The notes beneath the pieces are model-generated. The model worked only from the letters and a program-made list of their open reading frames with translations. It made no database searches and was not told the DNA's origin. This document shows, piece by piece, positions 8,904 to 17,848 of a stretch of 64,000 nucleotides of DNA. The DNA is from Rhizobium sp. CB3090 (GTDB lineage: Bacteria > Pseudomonadota > Alphaproteobacteria > Rhizobiales > Rhizobiaceae): assembly GCF_029714285.1 (NCBI RefSeq), contig NZ_CP121663.1, positions 1,488,001 through 1,552,000 on the forward strand, in the 5' to 3' direction. A program made the translations under genes and the position numbers. The number at the start of each line of letters is the position of its first letter. Positions within the stretch are counted from its first letter, which is position 1.

Positions 8904-9566
8904 ATGACCGAAAATCAAGAGGCGGCAGTGAAGAAACGTATCCGCAATCCCGAGCAGACAAAAAGCCGCATCATCGAATTCGCGATCGAGGAATTCACCG
9001 AGCGGGGGCTCGACGGGGCGCGCATCGATGCCATCGCGGAACAGTCCCAGACCAACAAAAGCCTGATCTACAAGTATTTCAACAGCAAGGAAGATCTCTA
9101 CATCGCGAGCCTCGCAAGCACCTATGAGAAGATGCGCGCCTCGCAGCATGAGATCGACCTTAACGATCCCGATCCGGTCGTCTGTATGCGCCAATTGGTC
9201 GAGCGCACATTTGATACCTTTGCCAACAATCCGCGCATCGTGCGAATGCTGACCCATGAGAACGTGCTGAATGCGCGCTTTTTGAAAGAGACCCTTTCGG
9301 TGAAGCTTCTCTACACACCGCTTCTCGAAAAATTGGAAAAGGTCATCAGCGACGGTCAGGACAAGGGCGTGTTCCGGCCGGGCATCGACCTCAAGCACCT
9401 CTACATCTCAATTTCCGCGCTGGGTTATTTCTATTTTTCCAACATGCATACGCTGGGCATCGTGCTTGAGAAGAATCTGGCCGAGGCTGACGCGATTGCC
9501 TCCCAGAAGCAGATGGCCGTCGATATGACCCTTGCCTATCTTCGCAACCCGCCGGCATCCATTTGA
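8904..9566 (+). CDS. TetR-family transcriptional regulator
   Basis: This is a 220-residue regulator. The N-terminal helix-turn-helix (about residues 12-60) has the family pattern IIEFAIEEFTERGLDGARID followed by NKSLIYKYFNSKEDLY. The C-terminal ligand domain has the length usual for the PsrA/RutR-like group. The ATG at 8904 follows AAGGGA with only a two-base gap; a GTG at 8928 preceded by AGAGGCGG is a possible alternative start. It is divergent from the hyuA-hyuB-isomerase operon, so that operon and its substrate are the likely target and signal. Confidence 0.9.
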   Translation: MTENQEAAVKKRIRNPEQTKSRIIEFAIEEFTERGLDGARIDAIAEQSQTNKSLIYKYFNSKEDLYIASLASTYEKMRASQHEIDLNDPDPVVCMRQLVERTFDTFANNPRIVRMLTHENVLNARFLKETLSVKLLYTPLLEKLEKVISDGQDKGVFRPGIDLKHLYISISALGYFYFSNMHTLGIVLEKNLAEADAIASQKQMAVDMTLAYLRNPPASI

Positions 9567-9576
9567 AGCAAAAAAG

Positions 9577-9603
9577 GGACCCCATACTTCGTGCATGGGG
9601 TCC
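9577..9603 (-). terminator. Rho-independent terminator of the transporter-sulfatase operon
   Basis: GGACCCCAT (9577-9585) pairs with ATGGGGTCC (9595-9603), a perfect 9-base stem. Read on the minus strand it is followed by six T residues. It therefore ends the minus-strand operon that begins at the binding-protein gene. It lies right after the stop of the TetR gene. Confidence 0.85.
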
Positions 9604-9621
9604 AGTCTGCTTGGGAGGCCG

Positions 9622-10656
9622 TTAGTCCAGAAGGTGCACCTGCGGTCCCCAGGTGTCCGAAAGAGCAAAGCCCTTGGCAAAAGGATCGTCAGAGACCAGC
9701 CGCAATTCCTGTTTTCCATAGATGAAGCCCTGGCCGGAAATCCGCGGGATGACCGCCTTGCGCCCTCCCACTTCCGCTTCCGCCAACGCCTGTACATGAA
9801 ATTCTCCGCCGATGATCGAGCGCGAGATCTTTTTATCTCCCACGGATACGAGCCCGCGTGCGTACAGGCTTGCCAGGTTTGCGGAGCTGCCGGTGCCGCA
9901 AGGCGAACGATCGACGCGGCCGGGCTTTAGCGTGGTGCAGGTTCTGATTGCGCCGTCCGGCTCGCGCGAGCGGAACATGACATAGGCGATCTCGTCCACA
10001 CCTAACAGCATCGGATGTTTGACCTTGACCTGCTCCGCAAGCAGCGCCTTGAGCTCAATGCCAGCTTCCGCCAGTGCGCGTGCATTGTTCGGCTCGATGG
10101 CAAGGCCGATCTGCTCTACGTCGACGAGGCCGTAGTAGACGCCGCCGAAGCAGATGTCGGCTTTGATGCGTCCCCAGCGCAGCGTGACGATTTCCTGATC
10201 GAGCACTTCGGCAAAGCTCGGCACATTATCGATGCTGACGGAAAGGCAGCGGCCATTCTCACAGCGAGCCCGTGCGGTGATGAGGCCGGCCGGCGTATCA
10301 AGCCGCACGATGGTTTCCGGTTCGACCATGGCCACGCGTCCGCTTTCGAGAAGCGCGGTTACGACGCAGATGCTGTTCGAACCCGACATCGCATGCGCAC
10401 GATCGGCCTGTAGCACGATGAAGCCGGCATCCGCGTCGGGACGGGTAGGCTCCAGAAGCAGGTTCACGGTCATGGCTACATTGGCGCGCGGTTCGAAGGT
10501 CACGAAACGGCGCAGGCTGTCATCCACATTATTGATGTAGTTCATTTTTTCGAGCGCGGTCGCACCCGGGATTTCCGGGGCGCCGCCCACGAGAACATTG
10601 CCGATTTCCCCCTGGCAATGCACCTGGAGAATCTCAAGCTTGCGGTCGAATATCAT
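9622..10656 (-). CDS. Proline racemase family: hydroxyproline epimerase / trans-3-hydroxyproline dehydratase type
   Basis: This is a 344-residue protein of the proline racemase superfamily. The second catalytic cysteine is present as Cys253 in RSPCGTGSS. The first, normally Cys in a CGH motif, is Ser91 in MSGSNSIC. Ser/Cys pairs are known in the superfamily, including enzymes that dehydrate trans-3-hydroxy-L-proline or epimerise 4-hydroxyproline, so this is unlikely to be plain proline racemase. It is the last gene of an operon with an amino-acid ABC transporter and a sulfatase, 83 bases after the sulfatase gene. A substituted or hydroxylated proline is therefore a plausible substrate of the whole operon. 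It is a distant paralogue of the enzyme at 27.3-28.4 kb. Confidence 0.85.
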   Translation of the reverse strand: MIFDRKLEILQVHCQGEIGNVLVGGAPEIPGATALEKMNYINNVDDSLRRFVTFEPRANVAMTVNLLLEPTRPDADAGFIVLQADRAHAMSGSNSICVVTALLESGRVAMVEPETIVRLDTPAGLITARARCENGRCLSVSIDNVPSFAEVLDQEIVTLRWGRIKADICFGGVYYGLVDVEQIGLAIEPNNARALAEAGIELKALLAEQVKVKHPMLLGVDEIAYVMFRSREPDGAIRTCTTLKPGRVDRSPCGTGSSANLASLYARGLVSVGDKKISRSIIGGEFHVQALAEAEVGGRKAVIPRISGQGFIYGKQELRLVSDDPFAKGFALSDTWGPQVHLLD

Positions 10657-10739
10657 GTAGGCCTCTCAATTTTGGACGCCGGCGCCCAAGACACTGGAAT
10701 GATTGAAGGCAGCACTCGCCATAAGCGGGCCGCCCGTTG

Positions 10740-12287
10740 TTAATCTGCGTAGGGCAAATAGGATCGCCTCTCCACTTCGGGAAAACGATCGCCTGTCCGG
10801 ACGAATTTGGTGTGCTCTCGGATTGGATCCGGATAGTGTTCCCAGTCGCGCGGCTTGCCCTTCAGCATGGCGCGGTTCACGAATTGGCGGATGCGCTGGC
10901 TTTGCATGACATCCTGCTTCAATCGGGCAAGATCCCAGGTTTCTCTCGCCTGCTCCTCAAGCGCCGCCATAGCCGTCTGCCATGACGGTTCGCCCGCGAG
11001 ATTAAGCGTTTCTCCGGGGTCGTTCGCGAGATCGTAGAATTGCGGGGGATAAGCTTCAGAAACCACGAGTTTGTGGGCGCCTCGCCTGAGCATGACGCGC
11101 GGCGCACTGGTACCGCCGTCGAGATGTTCGGCGAACACAATGCGCTCCGGCTCGTCCTGTGAAAGAAGAGGCAAGAGGCTATCGCCTTCATGCGCAGTGA
11201 TGATTGGCTCCAGGGAACCGGTTGCGAGCTCCACCATCGTCGGCATGATGTCGATCAGCGAGACGGGTGCCATAACCCGCTTCAAGCCCTGTGCACGCGG
11301 ATCATAAAGCACCAGAGGAACGCGGATTGCCGGATCGAATAGGTTCTTCTTGAACCACAGGCCACGCTCGCCGATCATGTCGCCGTGATCGGAGGTGAAG
11401 ATGACTACTGTGTTGTCGGCAATGCCGGCATCTTCCAGCGTCTGCCGCAGCTCGCCGAGCTTCCTGTCCACATAGCTGATCATGCCGTAATAGCCACGGC
11501 GGGCCTGGCGATAGATTTCGTTTGTCACTTCGAACTTGTCGAGGCTGTAGTGAAAATAGAGCGAACGGCTGTGCGGATCCATTTCTTCCAGCGGGATTTT
11601 CGGCGTCCGGGGCAGATCGATTGCCTCGTCCGTATAGAGATCCCAATAGTCGCGGGTGATGACATAGGGATCATGCGGCTGCGTGAAGGAAACCGTCATG
11701 AACATTGGCCGCCCGTCCCCGTAGCGTCGCCAGTCATAAATATGCTGGGTGGCACGGCGGGCGACCTCATCGTCGTAGTCGATCTGCTGCGACCGGGCGA
11801 GTGGTCCGGCATCGGCGATGGTCTCGACACTGGATACTCCGAACGGCACTGAGCCCTTGGCGTTCAGCTCCTCTGCTTTTAGTTCATCATAGGTCTTCGG
11901 CGGAACCCAGCTAAAGTCCGCCGGATAGATTTCCGTCGTCAGACGGTCTTCGTAGCCATGATGCTGGTCTGGTCCGACGAAATGCATTTTTCCCGATATA
12001 CAGGTGTAATAACCGGCATCGCGGAGGTAATGCGCAAGCGTCGGTACGGCCGCGGGGAATTCCGATGCATTGTCGAAAGCACCGATTCGCGAAGGCAGGC
12101 GCCCCGTCATCAACGCGAACCTGGACGGCGCGCAAAGCGGATAGTTGCAATAAGCATTCTCAAAAACCGAGCCCTGGGCGGCCAGCCGATCAATATTGGG
12201 CGTCCGGCAAACCTTGTTGCCATAGATCGACAGCGCGATCGCCGTCATCTGATCGGCCATCACCAACAGGATATTCGGCTTCTTCAC
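10740..12287 (-). CDS. Sulfatase of the choline-sulfatase type
   Basis: This 515-residue type I sulfatase is probably cytoplasmic, since I see no signal peptide. The signature LCAPSR contains Cys52, the residue oxidised to formylglycine. Metal ligands are visible in NILLVMADQM near the start and FTSDHGDMIGERGLW later. The C-terminal tail ending in RRSYLPYAD resembles the choline-sulfatase C-terminal region. It starts at GTG with AGGAG seven bases before. It sits 13 bases after an amino-acid ABC transporter ATPase gene and before a hydroxyproline-type epimerase gene. That context, rather than betaine genes, suggests hydrolysis of a sulfate ester of a hydroxylated amino acid or a related zwitterion. 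Choline-O-sulfate remains possible. Confidence 0.85.
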   Translation of the reverse strand: MKKPNILLVMADQMTAIALSIYGNKVCRTPNIDRLAAQGSVFENAYCNYPLCAPSRFALMTGRLPSRIGAFDNASEFPAAVPTLAHYLRDAGYYTCISGKMHFVGPDQHHGYEDRLTTEIYPADFSWVPPKTYDELKAEELNAKGSVPFGVSSVETIADAGPLARSQQIDYDDEVARRATQHIYDWRRYGDGRPMFMTVSFTQPHDPYVITRDYWDLYTDEAIDLPRTPKIPLEEMDPHSRSLYFHYSLDKFEVTNEIYRQARRGYYGMISYVDRKLGELRQTLEDAGIADNTVVIFTSDHGDMIGERGLWFKKNLFDPAIRVPLVLYDPRAQGLKRVMAPVSLIDIMPTMVELATGSLEPIITAHEGDSLLPLLSQDEPERIVFAEHLDGGTSAPRVMLRRGAHKLVVSEAYPPQFYDLANDPGETLNLAGEPSWQTAMAALEEQARETWDLARLKQDVMQSQRIRQFVNRAMLKGKPRDWEHYPDPIREHTKFVRTGDRFPEVERRSYLPYAD

Positions 12288-12300
12288 CGCGGTGCTCCTC

Positions 12301-13047
12301 TCAATGCCCGAGAATCTGACTCAGAAAGAGTTTCGAACGCTCGTGTTGCGGGTTGTCAAAGAAATCGGCAGGCGGGGCATCTTCCACAACGCGGCCCTGA
12401 TCCATGAAGATCACACGATCCGCCACTTTGCGCGCAAATCCCATTTCGTGGGTCACGCACACCATGGTCATGCCGCCCTGAGCAAGTTCGATCATGACGT
12501 CGAGGACTTCAGAAATCATTTCCGGATCGAGTGCCGAGGTCGGCTCATCGAACAACATGATTTCCGGCTTCATGCAAAGTGCGCGGGCAATGGCTACGCG
12601 CTGCTGCTGGCCACCGGAGAGTTCGCCAGGGTAATTGCGAGCCTTCTGAGGAATTTTGACGCGTTCGAGGTATGCCATGGCCTGTTGCTCGGCCGTTTTC
12701 CGGTCGACCTTACGAACCAGCATTGGCGCCAATACGCAATTTTCCAGCACGGAAAGATGCGGAAAGAGGTTGAAGTGCTGAAATACCATACCGACTTCTC
12801 GGCGAATTTCGTTGATGTTATCAATCTGATCGTTGAGTTCGGTGCCAAGCACGCGGATCATTCCACTCTGATGATCTTCAAGCTTGTTGATGCAACGAAT
12901 GAATGTCGATTTGCCGGACCCCGAAGGTCCGCAAACGACGATTTTCTCGCCCGACTTGACGGTAAGACTTACATCATGCAGCACCTGATGCGTGCCGTAG
13001 AATTTTGCAAGACGCTCGACTTCGATCGCAATCGTCGTTTTCGTCAT
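12301..13047 (-). CDS. aapP: Amino-acid ABC transporter ATP-binding protein (AapP/GlnQ type)
   Basis: This 248-residue ATPase has Walker [10 protein letters not shown] at residues 40-48, the Q-loop at FQHFNLFPH, the signature LSGGQQQR at 143-150, Walker [16 protein letters not shown] and the switch histidine in VTHEMGFA. It powers uptake through the two permeases encoded just upstream. AAGGAG precedes its ATG. It follows the permease gene after about 107 bases. The assignment to the polar amino-acid (Aap/Bzt/Gln) family is firm. The specific substrate is not, and this may be a paralogue of the main Aap system. Confidence 0.9.
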   Translation of the reverse strand: MTKTTIAIEVERLAKFYGTHQVLHDVSLTVKSGEKIVVCGPSGSGKSTFIRCINKLEDHQSGMIRVLGTELNDQIDNINEIRREVGMVFQHFNLFPHLSVLENCVLAPMLVRKVDRKTAEQQAMAYLERVKIPQKARNYPGELSGGQQQRVAIARALCMKPEIMLFDEPTSALDPEMISEVLDVMIELAQGGMTMVCVTHEMGFARKVADRVIFMDQGRVVEDAPPADFFDNPQHERSKLFLSQILGH

Positions 13048-13154
13048 CTTTCTTACTCCTTGAAACCTGCGGCGAAACCTGAAGGGGTGGCCGGCATCTG
13101 CATTCGGTACGCTGCTCTGTTGCAGCTAAGTCGGCTCTTGGATGCTCATGCGAC

Positions 13155-14252
13155 TTAGCGAGACGACCGCTTCATCGTGTGCTCGAGATAACTTCCGTAT
13201 CGCGAGAGCGAGAAGGTGAAGACGAAGTAGATCATCGCCACAAAGCTGTAGACTTCGATATGGAACGTGTTCCATCCGCCAGCCGAAAAGGCAGCATTGC
13301 CGGACGCCGTGATTTCGAAAAAGCCGAGAATGACGATCAGCGCCGTCTCCATAAAGGCGATTACCACTTGATTGATCGTCGGCGGCAGGGCGAAACGGAA
13401 GGCCTGCGGCAAGACTATGCGGGTGGTCGTCTGCCAGTAGTTGAGGCCGAGCGCGGTCGCCGCCTCTTCCTGACCAGCCGCCAACGACTGGATGCCGCTT
13501 CGGATGATTTCTGCCTGATAGACGGCGAAGAACAGCGCGGCACCGACGATCACGCGGTAGAGCTTGTCCCCGACCAAGAAGTCCGGCAAGGCGAACGGAA
13601 GGATGATTGCTGCCGTGAATAGAATGGACAGGAGAGGCAACGAGCGAACGCCGTCGATGAACAGGGCCGTGATCGTCGCGATAACTGGAAGCCTGGACCG
13701 TCGAAGAAGCGCTAAAACGATGGCAAGCGGCATGCCGATGACGACAGTCGAAGAGAAGACGAATACCGTGAGTGCCAACCCGCCCCACTGGGTCTCCAGC
13801 ACGGTCGGCATACCGAAAACCCCTCCCCTCATCAGAAAGTAAAACAGGCCATAGCCGACAATCCAGAGAACCGGCAGACGCTTTGCCGACCAGAAGAAGG
13901 GCACGCAGGAAAGCACGACCGTTACGAGGATCGCAACGCAGGCGAGGGCCGAGCGCCATTGCTCCTCGTAGGGATAGAGGCCGAAGAAGATCAGACGATA
14001 GCGATCGGTGATGACAGCCCAGCATGCGCCGGCAGCCTTGTGACAATCCTCGGGCGTACCGAACCAAACAGCGTTGATCAATCCCCAGTTCACCAGGAAC
14101 CAGATCGTGTAGAGGATCAATGCCAAGCAGGTGACGGTCAGAATTGTGCGTCCGACCGAGGAGAAATAATCGCGCTTGACGTCTCTGACGAAGTTGCCGT
14201 TCAAAGCAGGCGCTTGAATGTCGGTGGTGGCTGTCATTGTCTCCACTTTCAT
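13155..14252 (-). CDS. aapM: Amino-acid ABC transporter permease (AapM type)
   Basis: This is a 365-residue inner-membrane permease with N-terminal membrane segments, a periplasmic stretch and a C-terminal core of about five helices. The EAA loop with AGQEEAATALGLNYWQTT contacts the ATPase. The ATG at 14252 overlaps the previous stop codon as ATGA. A second in-frame ATG at 14237 with GGAG close in front is possible. The reading frame is open for about 100 codons upstream, but that part is the neighbouring gene read out of frame. Long N-terminal extensions distinguish AapM/BztC-like permeases from ordinary HisM-like ones. Confidence 0.88.
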   Translation of the reverse strand: MKVETMTATTDIQAPALNGNFVRDVKRDYFSSVGRTILTVTCLALILYTIWFLVNWGLINAVWFGTPEDCHKAAGACWAVITDRYRLIFFGLYPYEEQWRSALACVAILVTVVLSCVPFFWSAKRLPVLWIVGYGLFYFLMRGGVFGMPTVLETQWGGLALTVFVFSSTVVIGMPLAIVLALLRRSRLPVIATITALFIDGVRSLPLLSILFTAAIILPFALPDFLVGDKLYRVIVGAALFFAVYQAEIIRSGIQSLAAGQEEAATALGLNYWQTTTRIVLPQAFRFALPPTINQVVIAFMETALIVILGFFEITASGNAAFSAGGWNTFHIEVYSFVAMIYFVFTFSLSRYGSYLEHTMKRSSR

Positions 14253-15385
14253 TTTTTGTGTCCCGGCAGGGCAAGCGCCCGGTTGATCGCGTTCATGGCG
14301 AACGAGATGCTCATGTTGATGGCCCAGAAACCGATGATGAGCAGGAAAATCAGCGTAATGGTCTGGCCAGAGTGATTGATGGAGTTGGCGACGACACCGA
14401 AATAATCCGGGAAACCGATCGCGATGCCGATCGTTGTCGCCTTCATCAGCCAGATGATCTGGTTGGTCATAGTCGGCAAAATCTTGCGGATCATCAATGG
14501 GAGACGAATGCGCCAGAACACATGCCAGCCGTTGAGGCCGAGTGCACATGCAGCCTCGATCACGCCAACGGGAATGGCCAGAAACCCTGCACGCACGATT
14601 TCAGCCACATAAGAAGCCCCGAAGAGCGAGATTGCGACAATCGCCGCGCCGAGTTCCGGTATCAGTGTCATACCGCCCATGAAGCGCAGCCCACTTGGCT
14701 GCGGCAGGTCGAAGAGCGGCGTGCCGGCGATACGGCCTGCAGCGGCGATCAGCACCGCAACGGCCAGAGCAACAACGACACCGATAAGCGATGATCCCTG
14801 GCCTTTTCGCCTTGCCCAGCCGATGGCGATGACCGAACCCAGAACGAATACGATGAGAGCAATAGCGAAATGCCACGGCTCCACGTTCAGCCTTGGGAAG
14901 AAAATGCCACGGTTCGATACGAAAACACTGCCCGGCAATGCGATTGCTGCCCGAGGAGACGGAAAGTTGGCGAAGATCGCGTACCAAAAGAAGGCCTGAA
15001 GAATCAGTGGGATATTGCGAAATATCTGCACATACAAGGCTGCGATAAAGTTCAGCAGCCGGTGGCCGGAAAGCCTAGCAGTGCCGATGACAGTGCCCAA
15101 AAGGACCGCAAGCGAGACCGATATGACGCCGAGGAACAGCGTGTTGATGAACCCAACGAGCAATGCCCGTGCGAAGCTGGAATTGATATCATAATCAATT
15201 AGACTGAAAGCGATTGAAGAACCGGTCGAGTAATCCAGAAAGCTCCAGCCCATGCTGACACCCTGGATTTCCAGGTTGCGATGGGTAGTTGTGATGCCGA
15301 TCATTAAAATGGCGGCGATACACGTGACAAACAGGCCTTGGAGGGCCAAATCCCGCCGTTTCCGGTTTCCGAACAAGGAAGTCAT
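14249..15385 (-). CDS. aapQ: Amino-acid ABC transporter permease (AapQ type)
   Basis: This 378-residue permease pairs with the AapM-like protein. A first membrane segment follows the basic start TSLFGNRKRRD. Further hydrophobic helices and the EAA loop (EAACALGLNGWHVFWRI) lie in the C-terminal half. I chose ATG 15385 with GGAA seven bases before over an upstream TTG. The stop overlaps the next start codon. A stable hairpin separates this gene from the binding-protein gene, which usually means lower expression of the permeases. Confidence 0.88.
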   Translation of the reverse strand: MTSLFGNRKRRDLALQGLFVTCIAAILMIGITTTHRNLEIQGVSMGWSFLDYSTGSSIAFSLIDYDINSSFARALLVGFINTLFLGVISVSLAVLLGTVIGTARLSGHRLLNFIAALYVQIFRNIPLILQAFFWYAIFANFPSPRAAIALPGSVFVSNRGIFFPRLNVEPWHFAIALIVFVLGSVIAIGWARRKGQGSSLIGVVVALAVAVLIAAAGRIAGTPLFDLPQPSGLRFMGGMTLIPELGAAIVAISLFGASYVAEIVRAGFLAIPVGVIEAACALGLNGWHVFWRIRLPLMIRKILPTMTNQIIWLMKATTIGIAIGFPDYFGVVANSINHSGQTITLIFLLIIGFWAINMSISFAMNAINRALALPGHKK

Positions 15386-15429
15386 GGTTCCGTTTCCGTT
15401 GTGCCTCGACAAGGGGCCTGTTCCGAAAG

Positions 15430-15456
15430 CCCCGCCGGATATTGCATCCGGCGGGG
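15430..15456 (-). promoter_or_regulatory. Intercistronic hairpin between binding protein and permease genes
   Basis: CCCCGCCGGAT pairs with ATCCGGCGGGG across a five-base loop, an 11-base GC-rich stem. There is no T-run on the minus strand after it. Such structures in ABC-transporter operons protect the upstream binding-protein transcript from 3' decay or partly stop transcription, giving excess binding protein. Confidence 0.65.
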
Positions 15457-15466
15457 AGCGTTATCC

Positions 15467-16501
15467 TTAATCAAGAACCGGCGGGAAGAAGACGCCGCCC
15501 TTGTTCCACGGAGAGTTGAGGCCACGCGGCAGCTTGTAGCGCGACTCCGTGCCGAAGTTGCGATTGTACATCTCCTCGGCATTGCCGAGCTTCTTGATCA
15601 CGTTATAGGCCCAGTCGTCCTTGAGGCCGAGGCGAGCGCCGATGCCCGGGGTAACGCCGAGAAGCTTGCCGACCACTGTGTTCGGCGGGTTTGCCTTCAT
15701 CTCATCGATATTTTTGCTGGTGACGCCATTTTCTTCGGCGATACGCTGCGAGGCGATGACCCAGTTTACGAGATCGACCCAGGAATCGTCGCCCTGGCGC
15801 ATGACAACCGCTTCCGGCTCCAGCGACAGCGCATCGGAAAGGATGTCATGATTGTCCGGGTCGGCAGACGTTGCGCGGGTTGCCGCAACGATCGGACCCC
15901 ATTCCGAGTAAGCGTCGCAACGGTTTGCGAAATAGGCAGCGGTAGCTTCGGTATTCTTTTCGAAGGTCACGACCTTGATGTCGTATTTCTTTTCCTTGAT
16001 GTAGTCGCTCACCAGCTTTTCCGTGCTCGTACCGCCGGCAAGGCAGACTGTGCCGCCTGCAAGATCGGCAAGTGACTTAGCCTTCAGATCCTTGTGCGCC
16101 ATGAACTGGGTAACCCCGATGAAATAGGGCATCGAGAACTGCAGCCCGAGTTCGGTGTCACGGCTCATCAACCAACCAGTGGCCTTGATGACCAGATCGA
16201 GGTCACCCGACTGAAGGGACGGGAAACGTTGTGCCCAACTGATCGGAATGAGCTTTAGCTTGTCGTCGTTGCCAAAAATTGCGGTCGCGACGGCGCGGCA
16301 GTAGTCAATATCCATACCGTGCCATTTTCCCTGGGCATCAACTTCTGCAAAGCCTTCGAAATTGCCGTCGCTCGACGTGCAATTGAGGGCACCGCGAGCC
16401 TGCACGGCCTTCAACGTATCCCCTGGGGCTGCCGAAGCAGCATGCGGCATAGCTGCCGCGAACGAAAGAAGCGCAATTGCGAGCTTCAAGGCACTTTTCA
16501 T
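15467..16501 (-). CDS. aapJ: Amino-acid ABC transporter periplasmic binding protein (AapJ type)
   Basis: This 344-residue protein has a signal peptide of about 24 residues (hydrophobic core, cleavage near AASA-APGD). The mature part is a family-3 solute-binding protein of the AapJ/BztA group, with MDIDYCRAVATAIFG near the start and the group's typical tail RGLNSPWNKGG. It captures an amino acid in the periplasm for the AapQ/AapM/AapP transporter. AGAGGA precedes the ATG. It is the first gene of the operon, with about 600 bases of upstream region that hold two different operator types. Confidence 0.9.
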   Translation of the reverse strand: MKSALKLAIALLSFAAAMPHAASAAPGDTLKAVQARGALNCTSSDGNFEGFAEVDAQGKWHGMDIDYCRAVATAIFGNDDKLKLIPISWAQRFPSLQSGDLDLVIKATGWLMSRDTELGLQFSMPYFIGVTQFMAHKDLKAKSLADLAGGTVCLAGGTSTEKLVSDYIKEKKYDIKVVTFEKNTEATAAYFANRCDAYSEWGPIVAATRATSADPDNHDILSDALSLEPEAVVMRQGDDSWVDLVNWVIASQRIAEENGVTSKNIDEMKANPPNTVVGKLLGVTPGIGARLGLKDDWAYNVIKKLGNAEEMYNRNFGTESRYKLPRGLNSPWNKGGVFFPPVLD

Positions 16502-16779
16502 TAGATTCCATCCTCTGTTGGTTGTTAAAATTATTTTGACTTGCCAGCAGCGGAAGCTTCGATGCTGTGAGCCTCCACTTCCCCACCGGTCCCAAGCCGC
16601 TACCGGCCTACCGGGCGCGGACCTTTGATCGGCGTCGATCAGTCAGAACCTCGTTCCAAGCAAAGCTAATCGCCTTCCCAGACAAGCTGCGGCAAAGCCC
16701 TCGTTCGAAGAGAGTTCTTTTATGATTCCCATTACAGGCGCCTCGAGCGCAGTTCCCAATGTTGGCTGAGCCAATCTTT

Positions 16780-16871
16780 GTCGTTCTAATGTCGACTTGC
16801 AAAGATAGTCGTTCTAATGTCGACAATGTCAAGCACTATTTTTCCTCCACTCTTGTCGTCTCCATGTCGAC
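16780..16871. repeat. Three operator-like direct repeats upstream of the transporter operon
   Basis: A 17-base sequence GTCGTTCTAATGTCGAC occurs at 16780-16796 and again at 16808-16824, 28 bases apart. A third, degenerate copy (13 of 17 matching) lies at 16855-16871. Each contains a TGTCGAC core. Clustering suggests cooperative binding by the regulator that reads the TGTCGACA boxes. Confidence 0.65.
16808..16834 (-). promoter_or_regulatory. Promoter with TGTCGACA operator, transporter operon
   Basis: Read on the minus strand, GCTTGACA is followed at once by TTGTCGACAT and, after five bases, ACGAC. TTGACA (16832-16827) is a perfect -35 box, and the palindrome would lie in the spacer. The same arrangement, GTCG-N6-TGTCGACA-N2-GTCAAGC on the plus strand, occurs at 29411-29437 and 35927-35953. 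The -10 box is weak (GACTAT or ACTATC). It points toward the binding-protein gene about 300 bases away. Confidence 0.6.
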
Positions 16872-16939
16872 ACCTAAGTATCACCGCCGTGCCAGCATGA
16901 GTCAAGAGCAAAACACCGCAGGCTCTCCGGCGGCAATTT

Positions 16940-16969
16940 ATCTTATGTCACTTGTCATATATGTGTCAA
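16940..16969 (-). promoter_or_regulatory. Second promoter of the transporter operon with AT-rich operator
   Basis: On the minus strand TTGACA (16969-16964) is followed after 18 bases by TAAGAT. The spacer holds CACATATATGACAAGTG, an imperfect inverted repeat. Closely related sequences lie before the second SDR pair (37.7 kb), the fourth GntR gene (40.8 kb) and the second hyu operon (50.45 kb). The rest of the roughly 600-base gap between the binding-protein gene and GntR-2 shows no gene. Confidence 0.55.
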
Positions 16970-17097
16970 ATTTTTTGCCAGGCCGAACGTTAGCATGCTC
17001 AGACGATGAGGCCTAAAGCGTGATGAGTGTACTCAACCGATTTCGCGGGGGTTGCTGACTTTTCGCCTGCCAGAAGCTCTTGGTTAGTGAAAGCGCA

Positions 17098-17766
17098 TCA
17101 AGAGGGCAGCATTGATGCGGTGAGCTTTTCGCCTTCGTGAAGATTATGTCCTTCGGACAAATCGCCCGCCAGAGACGAATCCCCAGCCATGACGGCATCC
17201 AAGATCGGCCGATGCTGACCCAGGATTTCCTTAGGGTCAGAAATAAGCGCATCGCTGGAACGGATGTAAACTCTGATCTGTTGTTCGATCAGGCTATATT
17301 GCGACCGCAGCCGGGAGTGTCCGGAAGCATCGACGATCGCCTTGTGGAAACCGAAATCGGCTTCGGCTATTGCGTCTGGATCGTTGTCACCGCAGGCACT
17401 TTCCAACACGGAAAACGCCTCCCGAACACCATCGATCAACGCATTGTCGGCACTTTTCGCCGCGAGCGCGGCTGCGAGCCGCTCCACCGCCCCGCGCAGC
17501 GTGTAGAGTTCCCAGATATCTTGTCGCGACAGCTTGACGACCGTCCAACCTGTATACGGGACGAGACTGACCAACCCCTCTTGCGCCAACTGGTGAAGTG
17601 CGGTGCGTACGGTCGCGCGAGAAAGCCCCATTTCGTCTGAAATCTGCACTTCCGTCAGCCGAGCCCCGGCCGGAATCGAACCGTCGATGATCTTGCTGCG
17701 CAAAACATTAAGCGCCCGCACGTCGGCCGGCATTTTTTCAATTTTGGGAAGTTTCGTTCGATCCAT
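17098..17766 (-). CDS. GntR-family transcriptional regulator (FCD subfamily), GntR-2
   Basis: This is a 222-residue regulator. The winged helix-turn-helix (about residues 15-80) has the motif SRATVRTALHQLAQEGLV. The FCD domain (about 90-210) contains FGFHKAIVDASGH, whose histidine and nearby acids usually bind a metal and a carboxylate ligand. I chose ATG 17766, preceded by GAGG; the frame stays open further upstream through the operator, which argues against a longer protein. The gene is divergent from the kinase/enolase-like/cyclodeaminase operon and a 30-base perfect palindrome stands between them, so it very probably represses that operon and itself. Confidence 0.9.
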   Translation of the reverse strand: MDRTKLPKIEKMPADVRALNVLRSKIIDGSIPAGARLTEVQISDEMGLSRATVRTALHQLAQEGLVSLVPYTGWTVVKLSRQDIWELYTLRGAVERLAAALAAKSADNALIDGVREAFSVLESACGDNDPDAIAEADFGFHKAIVDASGHSRLRSQYSLIEQQIRVYIRSSDALISDPKEILGQHRPILDAVMAGDSSLAGDLSEGHNLHEGEKLTASMLPS

Positions 17767-17848
17767 CGTGATGCCTCGTCGGCCGCGTTTCCATCTGTTT
17801 ATCGCCTTGGACCGGGACGGAACAAGAAGACCAGGCAAAAAATATCTT

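Noticed and set aside
13126..14274. Alternative minus-strand frame over the AapM-type permease
   Set aside because: It is in another register, is Arg/Cys-rich and has no membrane segments; the permease frame has a clear EAA loop.
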